From positions 124,001 through 188,000 of the forward strand of contig NZ_JACICD010000006.1 of the NCBI RefSeq assembly GCF_014195655.1: DNA of 64,000 nucleotides, written 5' to 3'. Origin of the DNA: Ancylobacter tetraedralis (GTDB lineage Bacteria > Pseudomonadota > Alphaproteobacteria > Rhizobiales > Xanthobacteraceae). The position numbers and the translations under genes were made by a program. Below, one piece after another: positions 18,410 through 28,905 of the stretch (its first letter is position 1; each line of letters starts with the position of its first letter). Below the pieces are notes generated by a model. The model searched no databases, had not been told where the DNA came from, and worked only from the letters and a program-made list of their open reading frames with translations.

Positions 18410-19672
18410 TCAGCGATAGATCGGGAAGCGGGCGCACAGCGCGCGCACCTGCCCGCCGACCTCGGCGATCACCTGCGCATCCGCCGGGGCGCGGATGATA
18501 CGGGTGATCCATTCCGCTATGGTGGCGAACTCGGCCGTGCCGAAGCCGCGCGCCGTGCCGGCATTGGACGAGAGGCGCAGGCCCGAGGGCGCCTCCGGCG
18601 GGCGCGGGTCGAACGGGATCAGGTTCTTGTTGACCGCCAGCCCGGCTTTCTCCAGCGCCTTGGCGGCGATGTCGCCGGTGGTGCCGGCGTCCGAGAGGTC
18701 CACCAGCATCAGCCCGCAATCGGTGCCACCGCCGACGATGCGCAGCCCCGCCCCGGCGAGCCGGTCGGCCAGCACCCGCGCATTTTCCAGCACGGCGCGG
18801 TTATAGGCGGTGAATTCCGGCCGCAGCGCCTCGCCGAAGCAGGCCGCCTTGCCGGCGACGATATGCATCATCACCGAGCCCTGCACGCCGGGGAAGATGC
18901 CGTACTGGATGCGGTCGCTGAGCGCCTCGTCATTCCACAGCACGATGCCGCCGCGCGCGCCGCGCAGCGACTTGTAGGTGGTGGAGGTCACCACATGCGC
19001 GTGGGGGAACGGGTGCGGATAGAGCCCGGTGGCCACCAGCCCGGCAAAATGCGCCATGTCGACCATCAACAGCGCGCCGACCTCGTCGGCAATGGCCCGC
19101 ATGCCGGCGAAGTCCAGCGCATGGGGATAGGCCGAGCCGCCGGCGACGATGAGCCGGGGCCGATGCGCCAGCGCCAGCGCGCGCAGTTCCTCCAGCTCGA
19201 TGCGCTCGCTCTCGCGGCTTACCCCATAGCGCACGATCGTGTAGTCGCGCCCGGTCAGCGTCGCGGGGTGGCCGTGGCTGATATGCCCGCCCGCCGCCGT
19301 ATCCATGGACAGGATGGTATCGCCCAGCTTCAGCAAGCCGAGGAACACGCCGGCATTGGCGTTTGATCCGGAATGGGGCTGCACATTGGCGAAGCGGCAG
19401 CCGAACAGCTGTTTCGCCCGCTCGACCGCCAGCGCCTCAATGGCGTCGGCGAATTCCGCCCCGCCATAATAGCGGCCATAGGGCAGCCCCTCGACGGTCT
19501 TGTTGGTCAGCACCGAGCCCTGCGCTTCCAGCACAAGGCGCGAGACGATGTTCTCGGAGGCGATCAGCTCGATGCCGTCCTGCTGGCGGCCCTGTTCACC
19601 GCGAATGGCGGCGGCCAGTTCGGGATCGGCGTCGAGGCCTTGCGTGAAGTAGCCGGCGTGAAGCGTGGACAT
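18410..19672 (-). CDS. glyA: Serine hydroxymethyltransferase family protein, active-site variant
   Basis: A 420-residue PLP enzyme of the GlyA family, which normally interconverts serine and glycine with tetrahydrofolate. Family features are ELIASENIVS near 35, EGLPYGRYYGGAEF near 61, PHSGSNAN near 99, VDMAHFAGL near 204 and the PLP lysine K234. The active-site context is TTYKSLRGARGG, where typical enzymes have a His before the Lys (THKTLRGPRGG). GGHISHGHP likewise departs from the usual GGHLTHG. It may be a paralogue for an altered substrate such as an alpha-methyl or D-amino acid. It lies downstream of a class IV aminotransferase on the same strand. Family assignment is firm; substrate is not. 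Confidence 0.85.
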   Translation of the reverse strand: MSTLHAGYFTQGLDADPELAAAIRGEQGRQQDGIELIASENIVSRLVLEAQGSVLTNKTVEGLPYGRYYGGAEFADAIEALAVERAKQLFGCRFANVQPHSGSNANAGVFLGLLKLGDTILSMDTAAGGHISHGHPATLTGRDYTIVRYGVSRESERIELEELRALALAHRPRLIVAGGSAYPHALDFAGMRAIADEVGALLMVDMAHFAGLVATGLYPHPFPHAHVVTSTTYKSLRGARGGIVLWNDEALSDRIQYGIFPGVQGSVMMHIVAGKAACFGEALRPEFTAYNRAVLENARVLADRLAGAGLRIVGGGTDCGLMLVDLSDAGTTGDIAAKALEKAGLAVNKNLIPFDPRPPEAPSGLRLSSNAGTARGFGTAEFATIAEWITRIIRAPADAQVIAEVGGQVRALCARFPIYR

Positions 19673-19720
19673 GGCACTCGCGGGAAACGGGACAGGGGAA
19701 GTAAAAAAGGGCCGCGCAGC

Positions 19721-20662
19721 CTAGCGGGCAAGCGCCGTCTCGGCGAGGTCGCGGCGCACCGGCGTCAGGTGCCAGCCGGCCTCGTGGCGCCGCCAGTATT
19801 CCTCGCGCAGCGCGGCCGAGATGGGGCCCGGCCGGTCATTGCCGAGAATATGCGTCGTGTGGCCGGTGCTGACCCGGGCGATCGGCATCACCCCGCCCGC
19901 CGTCGTGGTGGCGAACACCTCGTCGGCACTCTCCAGCAGCGCGCGCGGAATGGGCGCGATCGTCGCCTCAATGCCGAGATCGGCGCAGATTTCCAGCACC
20001 GAGCGCCGCGTGATGCCCTCCAGGCTGCCGCGATCGGGCGTCAGCACGCGCCCATCCTTGACGACGAAGACGTTGAAGCCAGGCCCTTCGGTGAGGAAGC
20101 CCTCGGCATCGCACAGCACGGCGGTGTCGAAACCCTGCCCATGCGCCTCCAGCAGGCCAGTGGTCAGGTCGCCCCACTGGAAGTTCTTCACCGTGGGATC
20201 GACGCTGCCATCCGGCACCCGCGGCACCGAGGCGATCAGCACATGCGCGCCGCGCGCCTGCACTTCGGGCGGGATGACGTCGATCCACGGGGCGGCATAG
20301 GCCATGAAATGATTGTCGCAATCGGCGGGGCGGCGGGAGCCGCGCACGCGCGGACGACCGCGCAGCGCCATCATCGAGACATAGGCATCATTGAGCCCAG
20401 CAAGCCCGACGCAGGCGTGCAGGATGTCTTCCATCTGCGCCCGCGTCTCCGGCGGGGCGAGATGACGGGCCTGCATGGCGCGCTCGAAACGGTCGAGATG
20501 GTCCGCAAGCCGGAAGAAACCGCCGTGATAGACGTGCACGACGTCATACACCACGTCCGAGCGGGTGAAGCCCCAATCCGTCACCGGCACCGCGGCTTCC
20601 ATGAGCGGGACGAACCGGCCCTTCACATAGGCCGCACCTTGGCTGAAATCCCGATCGGGCAC
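19721..20662 (-). CDS. Class IV aminotransferase, (R)-amine/D-amino-acid/branched-chain type
   Basis: A protein of 313 residues from a GTG start with a GGAGG box 5 bases upstream; the frame stays open for 34 more codons but that part looks non-coding. Fold type IV features are AAYVKGRFVPLMEAAVPVTD at the N-terminus, RSDVVYDVVHVYHG near 35, HLDRFERAM near 55, the PLP lysine K159 in TVKNFQWGD, and TEGPGFNVFVV. The N-terminal block strongly recalls (R)-selective amine transaminases and D-amino acid aminotransferases. It is probably co-transcribed with the variant hydroxymethyltransferase 48 bases downstream. The substrate is undetermined. Confidence 0.82.
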   Translation of the reverse strand: MPDRDFSQGAAYVKGRFVPLMEAAVPVTDWGFTRSDVVYDVVHVYHGGFFRLADHLDRFERAMQARHLAPPETRAQMEDILHACVGLAGLNDAYVSMMALRGRPRVRGSRRPADCDNHFMAYAAPWIDVIPPEVQARGAHVLIASVPRVPDGSVDPTVKNFQWGDLTTGLLEAHGQGFDTAVLCDAEGFLTEGPGFNVFVVKDGRVLTPDRGSLEGITRRSVLEICADLGIEATIAPIPRALLESADEVFATTTAGGVMPIARVSTGHTTHILGNDRPGPISAALREEYWRRHEAGWHLTPVRRDLAETALAR

Positions 20663-20795
20663 GCGTTCCTCCACATGGCTGGACACGCGAGCATCGCAGC
20701 CCTGCGGCAGACGATTCAAGTCACCCGCTGCGCCGGGCGCCCCCGACTTAAGGCGCAGAGGCACCGCCGGCCGGCCGCCGCGCCGCGGCCATCGC

Positions 20796-21857
20796 TCAGC
20801 CGCGCTTGCCGGTGAGCCAGGAGATGAGCGAGTTGCTCGGGGTGGAGGTCTTGGGCATGGATTCGACCACGATCATCTCGTTCACCTGGCCGCGCTTGAA
20901 GGCGGCGAGGAAGGTCTCGTACTCGGCCACCGACACGCAGCCATTGGAATCGCCGCGCGGGCCGAGCATGTAGGGATGCACCAGGATGCCGTTGCGCCCA
21001 TACATCTTGCCATCGCCGATCGGCGTCATGCGCACGGCCTCGACGCCGTGGAAGCGCGCTTCGCGCATGGTCAGCTTGTAGCGGTTGGGCGGGGTGGGAC
21101 CGAGCATCTTCACCGCGACATGGCGCGGGTCGTCGAACTTGTCGCCATAGCCCGAATGTGCCTCCAGCTTCTTGCCGCCCGGCATGTAGAGCTTCTTGGC
21201 GCGGATATCGTAGATCGCGTATTTGTCCCCGGCTGTGGGCAGGCGCAGTTCATCGGAGACTTCCGGCGGCGCGGCGGCGGGAGGCGTCGACGGCTCGTCC
21301 GGCGCGATGTCCTCCTCCATGGTCGGCGGCAGCATCGCCAGCTCGGCAGAAGCCGAGGCGGAGGTGGAAGCTGCGGTCGGCGCGGCCGCGAGCGGCAGAA
21401 GCGGCTTCTTCGGCGGAAGGGGAGCGAGGGTCAGCGTGTCCTCGGGCTCATCGCCCGGCATCACGCGACCGGCATAGAGCGGATTGGCCATGGGCAGCGG
21501 CACCGCGCTCACCGTCTCCACCGTCGGCGGCGATGTGGGTGGCGCCGCCGGCAGGGCGGCCATGACGGTCGGGCGGGTCGGCGTCAGCGCGGGGTTGAAC
21601 AGCCAGCCATCCGGCTGGCCGATCTCGCCGGCGGCGCGGAAATTGCGGACATCCATCACCGTGTGGACCGGGGCGGGCGCCGGCCCGTCCACCACTTCGG
21701 TGGTCACGGCTGGCACCGCCGGCCGCAGCTGCAGCTCGGGGTCGACACGGGCGGCATCGGCGCGGGTCGGAAGGAACGCGTTGGAGACCCAAGCTGCCGC
21801 CACCGCCATCGCGACGAAACTCGCTGAGCCGATGAGGAAGGTTCCGACAAAGCGCAT
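20796..21857 (-). CDS. Tlde1/DUF2778 domain protein with N-terminal membrane anchor (L,D-transpeptidase-like)
   Basis: A 353-residue protein. Residues 5-27 form a transmembrane anchor or signal sequence. Residues 30-205 are a low-complexity Pro/Ala-rich linker. Residues 210-345 are a DUF2778/Tlde1 domain: YDIRAKKLYMPGG, EAHSGYGDKFDDP, and the catalytic-type HPYMLGPRGDSNGC with H294 and C307. Known Tlde1 proteins cut or exchange peptidoglycan stem peptides. Many rhizobia carry chromosomal anchored versions with an unknown housekeeping role. No type VI secretion genes or immunity gene are adjacent, so a cell-wall function is more likely than an effector. Confidence 0.8.
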   Translation of the reverse strand: MRFVGTFLIGSASFVAMAVAAAWVSNAFLPTRADAARVDPELQLRPAVPAVTTEVVDGPAPAPVHTVMDVRNFRAAGEIGQPDGWLFNPALTPTRPTVMAALPAAPPTSPPTVETVSAVPLPMANPLYAGRVMPGDEPEDTLTLAPLPPKKPLLPLAAAPTAASTSASASAELAMLPPTMEEDIAPDEPSTPPAAAPPEVSDELRLPTAGDKYAIYDIRAKKLYMPGGKKLEAHSGYGDKFDDPRHVAVKMLGPTPPNRYKLTMREARFHGVEAVRMTPIGDGKMYGRNGILVHPYMLGPRGDSNGCVSVAEYETFLAAFKRGQVNEMIVVESMPKTSTPSNSLISWLTGKRG

Positions 21858-22355
21858 AGGCGTCTCTACATAGGTGGCGAATCAAACGGATGCGTCAGCA
21901 GCCCGAGCCGAGACCCGAACTGTACGGGCAGTCCATTCCTTCGAACAGTCCCCCAAGATCCCGGCTCTTTTCCGGCCGGTTGGCGGCGCTGAACGCGTCG
22001 ACCCTAGATTTGTTTAGGTAATATTTCATTAATGCCGCTGCGACAATGCCTCTCGGGCCGGTATGCACCGTCCGGATGACCGATGCCACCGGATCGTGCC
22101 CGCGCAAGGCCGCCGCACGCTCACGGGTCATGAATCTCCAGGCCGCGACATTTTTTCGCTGCCGGGGGCAGACATGCGGAGAACGCGGTGGCGCGCCCGG
22201 GGAGAGCTGCCCGCCCAGCGAAATCGCATGCCTATTTCGAGAGCGCCCGACAGGCGGACGGGGCGCTGTTCGGCTCTCTGGCGCGACGGCGAACCGTCAC
22301 CATATGAGCCTCGCAAGCCGAGGGCGGCGTCCCCCGGCCTGCCCAGGAGAACCCC
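21858..22355 (+). other. 498-base intergenic region upstream of hsp20
   Basis: This lies between the divergent Tlde1-like gene and hsp20, and should hold both promoters. It includes an AT-rich island around 22008-22034 in otherwise very GC-rich DNA. A GGAGA ribosome-binding site sits just before the hsp20 ATG. A 78-codon minus-strand frame (21895-22131) has no convincing ribosome-binding site or family resemblance and is not called. No clear sigma-32 promoter or ROSE RNA thermometer was recognised by eye. Confidence 0.5.
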
Positions 22356-22769
22356 ATGAAGAAGACTGACCCCCGCGCCTGGATGTGGTCGGAAGCGCTC
22401 GACATGCTGAACCGCGCCGAGCGCATGCACCGGCAGATGTTCCAGCCGGCGCCGGAGCCCGCGCGCCGTCCCGGTGCGCTTCGCTGGGAGCCCCCGGTCG
22501 ATGTGCTGGAGACGGAACGCGAACTGCTCGTGCTCGCCGCGCTGCCGGGCGTCGACCCCGATCGCATTACCGTGGCGATCAATGGCGGCGTGCTCACCAT
22601 TGCCGGAGAGCGCGTGCTGCCGCCGGAGCTCCATCGCGCCACCATCCACCGCATGGAACTGCCGCAGGGTCGTTTCGAGCGCCAGCTGGCCTTGCCGCCC
22701 GGCCGCTACGAGGTCGCCCATCCGCGTGTCGTGAACGGCTGCCTCGCCGTCGTGCTGCGCAAGGTTTGA
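22356..22769 (+). CDS. Small heat-shock protein, Hsp20 family
   Basis: A 137-residue chaperone with an N-terminal arm (SEALDMLNRAERMHRQMF) and an alpha-crystallin domain from about residue 42. The domain includes WEPPVDVLETERELLVLAALPGV, interrupted here only by description, and GVLTIAGERVLPPE, ending in GCLAVVLRKV. It lacks the usual C-terminal IXI extension, so oligomer behaviour may differ from classical IbpA. It holds unfolding proteins until refolding or degradation. The gene is 16 bases upstream of lon on the same strand, an Hsp20-Lon pair that makes sense for protein quality control. Confidence 0.92.
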   Translation: MKKTDPRAWMWSEALDMLNRAERMHRQMFQPAPEPARRPGALRWEPPVDVLETERELLVLAALPGVDPDRITVAINGGVLTIAGERVLPPELHRATIHRMELPQGRFERQLALPPGRYEVAHPRVVNGCLAVVLRKV

Positions 22770-22785
22770 GAGCGGGGATAGAATC

Positions 22786-25218
<2,433 letters not shown>

Positions 25219-25227
<9 letters not shown>

Positions 25228-25282
25228 ACGGGTGGCGGTCTGAACGCGAGGCGGTCTGAACGCGAGGCGGTCTGAACGCGAG
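25219..25282 (+). repeat. Four tandem copies of a 16-base unit starting in the last lon codons
   Basis: The unit GCGGTCTGAACGCGAG occurs at 25235, 25251 and 25267, with a first imperfect copy at 25219 (ending GGTG). The first copy includes the lon stop codon. Because 16 is not a multiple of three, the repeated TGA falls in all three forward frames downstream. The array ends 20 bases before the terminator hairpin. Confidence 0.9.
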
Positions 25283-25301
25283 GCCCGGCGCCCTGCATCA
25301 A

Positions 25302-25331
25302 AAACCCCGGGGTTCGCGCCCCGGGGCTTTC
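25302..25331 (+). terminator. Rho-independent-type terminator after lon
   Basis: An 8-base CCCCGGGG stem is at 25305-25312 paired with 25319-25326 around a TTCGCG loop. It is flanked by an A-run on the left and CTTTCC on the right. It lies about 75 bases after the lon stop and before the cardiolipin synthase gene. Confidence 0.75.
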
Positions 25332-25430
25332 CTGCGGCGGGAGCCCCGCGCCCGGCGCGGCCCCCGTTGCCGAATTGTTCAAACTCCGCGCGCATGATCG
25401 CACCCCCGCACGGAGCCGCAGGACCGGGTC

Positions 25431-26876
25431 TTGAACAGCCAGACGTACAGCTTCCTGTCGACCTACTGGCCGCATATCGCGCTGGTGATCAGCACGGCCA
25501 TCGGCCTCGTCGCGGCCATCCATGCGGCGATGACCAAGGACGATGTGCGCGCGGCCACCGGCTGGGTCGGCGTCATCCTGCTCTCGCCGGTGATCGGGGC
25601 ATTCCTCTATCTCGTCGCCGGCATCAACCGCATCCGCCGCACCGCGGCCAAGCGCCGCCGCGCCAGCCAGGACCGGCGCCGGCACCATGAGCGTCCGCCC
25701 ATCGCCATCGCCCTGTCGCCCAGCCTCTCCGCCATGAAGCGGCTCGGCGACCGGGTGAGCGCCTTTCCGCTGACCACCGGCAACGCGGTGCGGCTGCTGG
25801 ACAGCGGCGATGAGGCCTACCCCGAGATGCTCGCCGCCATACGCGGCGCCCGGCGGCATGTCGCGCTCTCCTCCTACATTTTCGACAATGACCCGGTCGG
25901 CGCCGAGTTCGCCGACGCGCTGATCGAGGCGCACCAGCGCGGCGTTGCCGTGCGGGTGCTGATCGACGCCATCGGGGCGCGCTATTCGCGTCCTCCGATC
26001 GTCGGCCGGCTGCAGGATGGCGCAGTGAATGTCGACCTGTTCATGGGCAATCTCATCGGCCTGCGGCTGCCCTATGCCAATCTGCGCAGCCACCGCAAGA
26101 TGCTGATCGTCGACGGCGCGCTGGCCTTCACCGGCGGCATGAACATTCGTGCCCAGTTCACCCGCCGCTATGGTGGCGCCGATGCCGCGCGCGACACGCA
26201 TTTCCGCGTCGAGGGCCCGGCGGTGGAGCAGCTTCTCGCGGTGTTCGCCGAGGACTGGACCTTCACCACGGCCGAAATTCTCGAAGGCCCGGCCTGGGCG
26301 GAAGCGCCCGAGGGGCCGCCTTGCGGCGACGTGGCGGTGCGCGTGGTGCCCTCGGGGCCCGACCTCAACCTTGCCTCCGCGCACAGCGTGATCATGGGCG
26401 CGCTGGCCATGGCGCAGAACCGCGTGCGGCTCTGCTCACCCTATTTCCTGCCCGACCTGCAACTGATCGGCAGCCTTTCCGTGGCCGGACGGCGCGGGGT
26501 CGATGTGGACATCGTCATCCCCTCCGCCAACAACCTGAAACTGGTCGACTACGCCATGACCGCCCAGCTCGACCAGGTGCTGGAGGGCGACTGCCGGGTA
26601 TGGCGCGCCGGCGGCATGTTCGACCATTCCAAGCTGATGGCGGTGGACGGGGTCTGGGCCTATGTCGGCTCCTCCAACCTCGATCCGCGCAGCTTGCGGC
26701 TCAATTTCGAGCTCGACCTCGAACTCTACGACCCCGCCATTGCCGGGGCGGTGGAGGCGCGCATCACCGCCATGATGGGCTCGGCCACGCCGGAGACGCT
26801 GCAGACCCTGCGCGCGCGTCCCTTCCTCAAGCGGCTGCGCAACCGCGCCATCTGGCTGGCCTCGCCCTATCTGTGA
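25431..26876 (+). CDS. cls: Cardiolipin synthase (phospholipase D family)
   Basis: A 481-residue membrane enzyme starting at a TTG codon. Two N-terminal helices (about 12-33 and 43-64) anchor it, followed by a basic segment. Two PLDc catalytic motifs are present: HRKMLIVDGALAFTGGMN and HSKLMAVDGVWAYVGSSNLD, each with H, K and D in the HxKx4D arrangement. It condenses phosphatidylglycerol molecules into cardiolipin or carries out related transphosphatidylation. It follows lon but is separated by a terminator, so it is probably transcribed independently. Confidence 0.92.
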   Translation: MNSQTYSFLSTYWPHIALVISTAIGLVAAIHAAMTKDDVRAATGWVGVILLSPVIGAFLYLVAGINRIRRTAAKRRRASQDRRRHHERPPIAIALSPSLSAMKRLGDRVSAFPLTTGNAVRLLDSGDEAYPEMLAAIRGARRHVALSSYIFDNDPVGAEFADALIEAHQRGVAVRVLIDAIGARYSRPPIVGRLQDGAVNVDLFMGNLIGLRLPYANLRSHRKMLIVDGALAFTGGMNIRAQFTRRYGGADAARDTHFRVEGPAVEQLLAVFAEDWTFTTAEILEGPAWAEAPEGPPCGDVAVRVVPSGPDLNLASAHSVIMGALAMAQNRVRLCSPYFLPDLQLIGSLSVAGRRGVDVDIVIPSANNLKLVDYAMTAQLDQVLEGDCRVWRAGGMFDHSKLMAVDGVWAYVGSSNLDPRSLRLNFELDLELYDPAIAGAVEARITAMMGSATPETLQTLRARPFLKRLRNRAIWLASPYL

Positions 26877-26987
26877 GGCGAGCGCGCGCCCCTCGCTCCC
26901 GCGCCGGAGGCAATCCCGGATAGAGCCAGCCCTGACGCGGCATGCGGATAAAGGGCCGGCGCCGGGCCGACAACTGGATCTGCCTGA

Positions 26988-27022
26988 ACAAACAAAAGCC
27001 AGCCCCGTTTCCGGGACTGGCT
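26988..27022 (-). terminator. Rho-independent terminator of glnII
   Basis: On the minus strand an 11-base stem (AGCCAGTCCCG pairing with CGGGGCTGGCT, one wobble) with a small AAA loop region is followed by TTTTGTTTG. It lies 77 bases past the glnII stop, oriented for the minus strand. Confidence 0.8.
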
Positions 27023-27098
27023 TGAGGCAGACGGTCAGCCCGTCCGGGAGTTCGGGAGAAGCGGAGGGCGCGCGCAAGCGCGGCACCCCGCTGGAAGA

Positions 27099-28133
27099 TC
27101 ACGCCGCGACGGCGGCCTTGGTCGGGACTTCCGAGACCGTCTTCAGGATCTGGGAGGCGATCGCATAGGGGTCCCCCTGCGAGTTCGGGCGGCGATCCTC
27201 AAGATAGCCCTTGTAGTCGTTCTTGATGAACGAGTGGGGCACGCGGATCGACGCGCCGCGATCGGCGACGCCATAGCTGAACTTGTTCCACGGCGCCGTC
27301 TCGTGCTTGCCGGTCAGGCGCAGGTGGTTATCCGGACCGTACACGGCGATGTGGTCATCGAGGTTCTTCTCGAAGGCGGCCATCAGCGCCTCGAAATAGT
27401 CCTTGCCGCCGACTTCGCGCAGGTACTTGGTCGAGAAGTTCGCATGCATGCCCGAGCCGTTCCAATCGGTGTCGCCGAGCGGCTTGCAGTGGAACTCGAT
27501 GTCGACGCCATACTGCTCGGTAAGGCGCAGCAGGAGGTAGCGGGCCATCCACACTTCGTCGGCGGCCTTCTTGGAGCCCTTGCCGAAAATCTGGAATTCC
27601 CACTGGCCCTTCGCGACTTCCGCGTTGATGCCTTCGTGGTTGATGCCAGCTTCCAGGCAGAGCTCAAGGTGCTCCTCGACGATCTCGCGGGCGACGTCGC
27701 CGACATTCTTGAAGCCGACGCCGGTGTAGTACGGGCCCTGCGGCGCGGGATAGCCATGCTCGGGGAAGCCGAGCGGGCGACCGTCCTTGTAGAAGAAATA
27801 TTCCTGCTCGAAGCCGAACCAGGCGCCTTCGTCATCCAGGATGGTGGCGCGGGCATTGGTGGCGTGCGGGGTGACGCCGTCCGGCATCATGACTTCGCAC
27901 ATCACCAGAGCGCCGTTCTTGCGGGCCGGGTCGGGATAGACCGCGACCGGCTTCAGCACGCAATCGGAGCTGCGACCCTCGGCCTGCATGGTGGACGAAC
28001 CGTCGAAACCCCAGAGAGGCAGTTCCTCGAGCGTGGGGAAGTGGTCGAATTCCTTGATCTGCGTCTTGCCACGCAGGTTCGGCGTCGGCTTGTAACCGTC
28101 GAGCCAGATGTACTCGAGTTTGTACTTCGTCAT
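27099..28133 (-). CDS. glnII: Glutamine synthetase type II (eukaryotic-like)
   Basis: A 344-residue cytoplasmic enzyme that joins ammonia and glutamate to glutamine using ATP. It is the short GSII form found in rhizobia and eukaryotes, not the about 470-residue GSI. Hallmarks are EYIWLDGYKP at the N-terminus, LWGFDGSSTMQA, FGFEQEYFFY with metal-binding Glu residues, GINAEVAKGQWEFQI, NGSGMHANFSTK, and LTGKHETAPWNKFSYGVADRG. Rhizobial glnII is expressed from a sigma-54/NtrC promoter under nitrogen limitation. A good sigma-54 site lies about 100 bases upstream. A divergent GstI-like gene and a glutaminase are next door. Confidence 0.96.
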   Translation of the reverse strand: MTKYKLEYIWLDGYKPTPNLRGKTQIKEFDHFPTLEELPLWGFDGSSTMQAEGRSSDCVLKPVAVYPDPARKNGALVMCEVMMPDGVTPHATNARATILDDEGAWFGFEQEYFFYKDGRPLGFPEHGYPAPQGPYYTGVGFKNVGDVAREIVEEHLELCLEAGINHEGINAEVAKGQWEFQIFGKGSKKAADEVWMARYLLLRLTEQYGVDIEFHCKPLGDTDWNGSGMHANFSTKYLREVGGKDYFEALMAAFEKNLDDHIAVYGPDNHLRLTGKHETAPWNKFSYGVADRGASIRVPHSFIKNDYKGYLEDRRPNSQGDPYAIASQILKTVSEVPTKAAVAA

Positions 28134-28584
28134 TGCGTGTCTCTCATAGCTTGTGACCGGGTGCCGAAGAACCCACGTCGCTCTGCCGGCCGCGTGAGGA
28201 AGGATCGACCGTCAACGGCTATCCATCCTACAAGCATGCCGCGTGCCAATTCGCCCCAACCGGTCGCGCGGGGCCTTCCATTCGCCCGGGCGGCAGCCGG
28301 CGGCGGCGCGCGCCGGGATCCCGTGCCATGGCGATTCGCCTGAATTCACGCGGCTTGGCGCAGCCCGGCGGTCCCCATGCGCCGGGTGCACCGCAGCGGG
28401 CGGAGGAACCCGCATGGCTCATCCCGCGTTGAACCAACGCCCATCGCAGACGCGTTCGGCACTGCACAAATTTTGATCTTCTTGTGATCTCAAAATATGC
28501 ATATTGCGCAAACGCCATGCATAAGATGCTATATTGCCATTGGCGGCTGACGCGGGAACGCGCAGCCCAATAAGGAGAAACACA
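28134..28584. other. 451-base divergent regulatory region between glnII and the gstI-like gene
   Basis: The left part carries the sigma-54 promoter of glnII. The right part (28470-28540) is strikingly AT-rich. It contains the palindrome ATATGCATAT (28495-28504), an imperfect inverted repeat with TTTTGA and TCAAAA arms (about 28471-28495) and a possible -10 element CTATAT at 28529-28534 for the gstI-like gene. The corresponding -35 (TTGCGC, 28504) is too far away for a consensus promoter. No gene is seen in this interval. Confidence 0.5.
28233..28248 (-). promoter_or_regulatory. Sigma-54 (RpoN) promoter of glnII
   Basis: Read on the minus strand the sequence is TGGCACGCGGCATGCT. The GG of the -24 element and the GC of the -12 element have the exact RpoN spacing (consensus TGGCACG-N4-TTGCA). 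Transcription would start near 28222, giving a leader of about 90 bases before the glnII ATG. Confidence 0.75.
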
Positions 28585-28773
28585 ATGAATACCCCGACCC
28601 AGCGCGAGAGCGCCCAGATCGTTCCGTTCCCCACCGGTGGCCGCGCCGGCCTTGCCGCGCGTCAGGCGGTGGCCCGTCAGACGGCCGAGATGCCGGCCAA
28701 CCTCGCCAGCGTGGCCTTTGGCAGCTGGTACCATGAGGAAGCCATGAAGGAAGAACGCAACCCGAAGAACTGA
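28585..28773 (+). CDS. gstI: Small DUF2735/GstI-like protein, probable inhibitor of glnII translation
   Basis: A 62-residue protein starting at the ATG behind a perfect AAGGAG box. It begins MNTPTQRESAQIVPFPTGGRAGL and ends GSWYHEEAMKEERNPKN, which matches the DUF2735 pattern of rhizobia. In Rhizobium leguminosarum a 63-residue protein, GstI, is encoded divergently upstream of glnII and inhibits its translation. Length, position and orientation here fit that protein, but identity rests on memory of the family rather than an alignment. It has no membrane segment. The longer open frame upstream of this ATG is not used. Confidence 0.65.
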   Translation: MNTPTQRESAQIVPFPTGGRAGLAARQAVARQTAEMPANLASVAFGSWYHEEAMKEERNPKN

Positions 28774-28905
28774 CCGCGCAGCCGATGACATCCGTATGCG
28801 CGACGCGCCCTGTTTTTGAGCACTGAAGAGGACCAGCGTCCCGTACGCCCGGCCCTCTTCCCTCCCCTCGGCCCGATTTCCGCTGTCGGTCCTGCCGTGC
28901 CGCGA

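Noticed and set aside
20663-20764. N-terminal extension of the class IV aminotransferase
   Set aside because: The extra 34 codons look non-coding, and a GTG with an ideal GGAGG box at 20662 gives the family length.
20796-21857. Type VI secretion effector
   Set aside because: The Tlde1 domain is present, but there is an N-terminal membrane anchor and no secretion-system or immunity gene nearby.
21895-22131. 78-codon minus-strand frame in the hsp20 upstream region
   Set aside because: No ribosome-binding site, no recognisable domain, and composition unlike neighbouring genes; a short internal ATG peptide is also unsupported.
22300-22355. Possible ROSE-type RNA thermometer before hsp20
   Set aside because: The conserved UUGCU-type anti-Shine-Dalgarno element expected just before the ribosome-binding site is absent.
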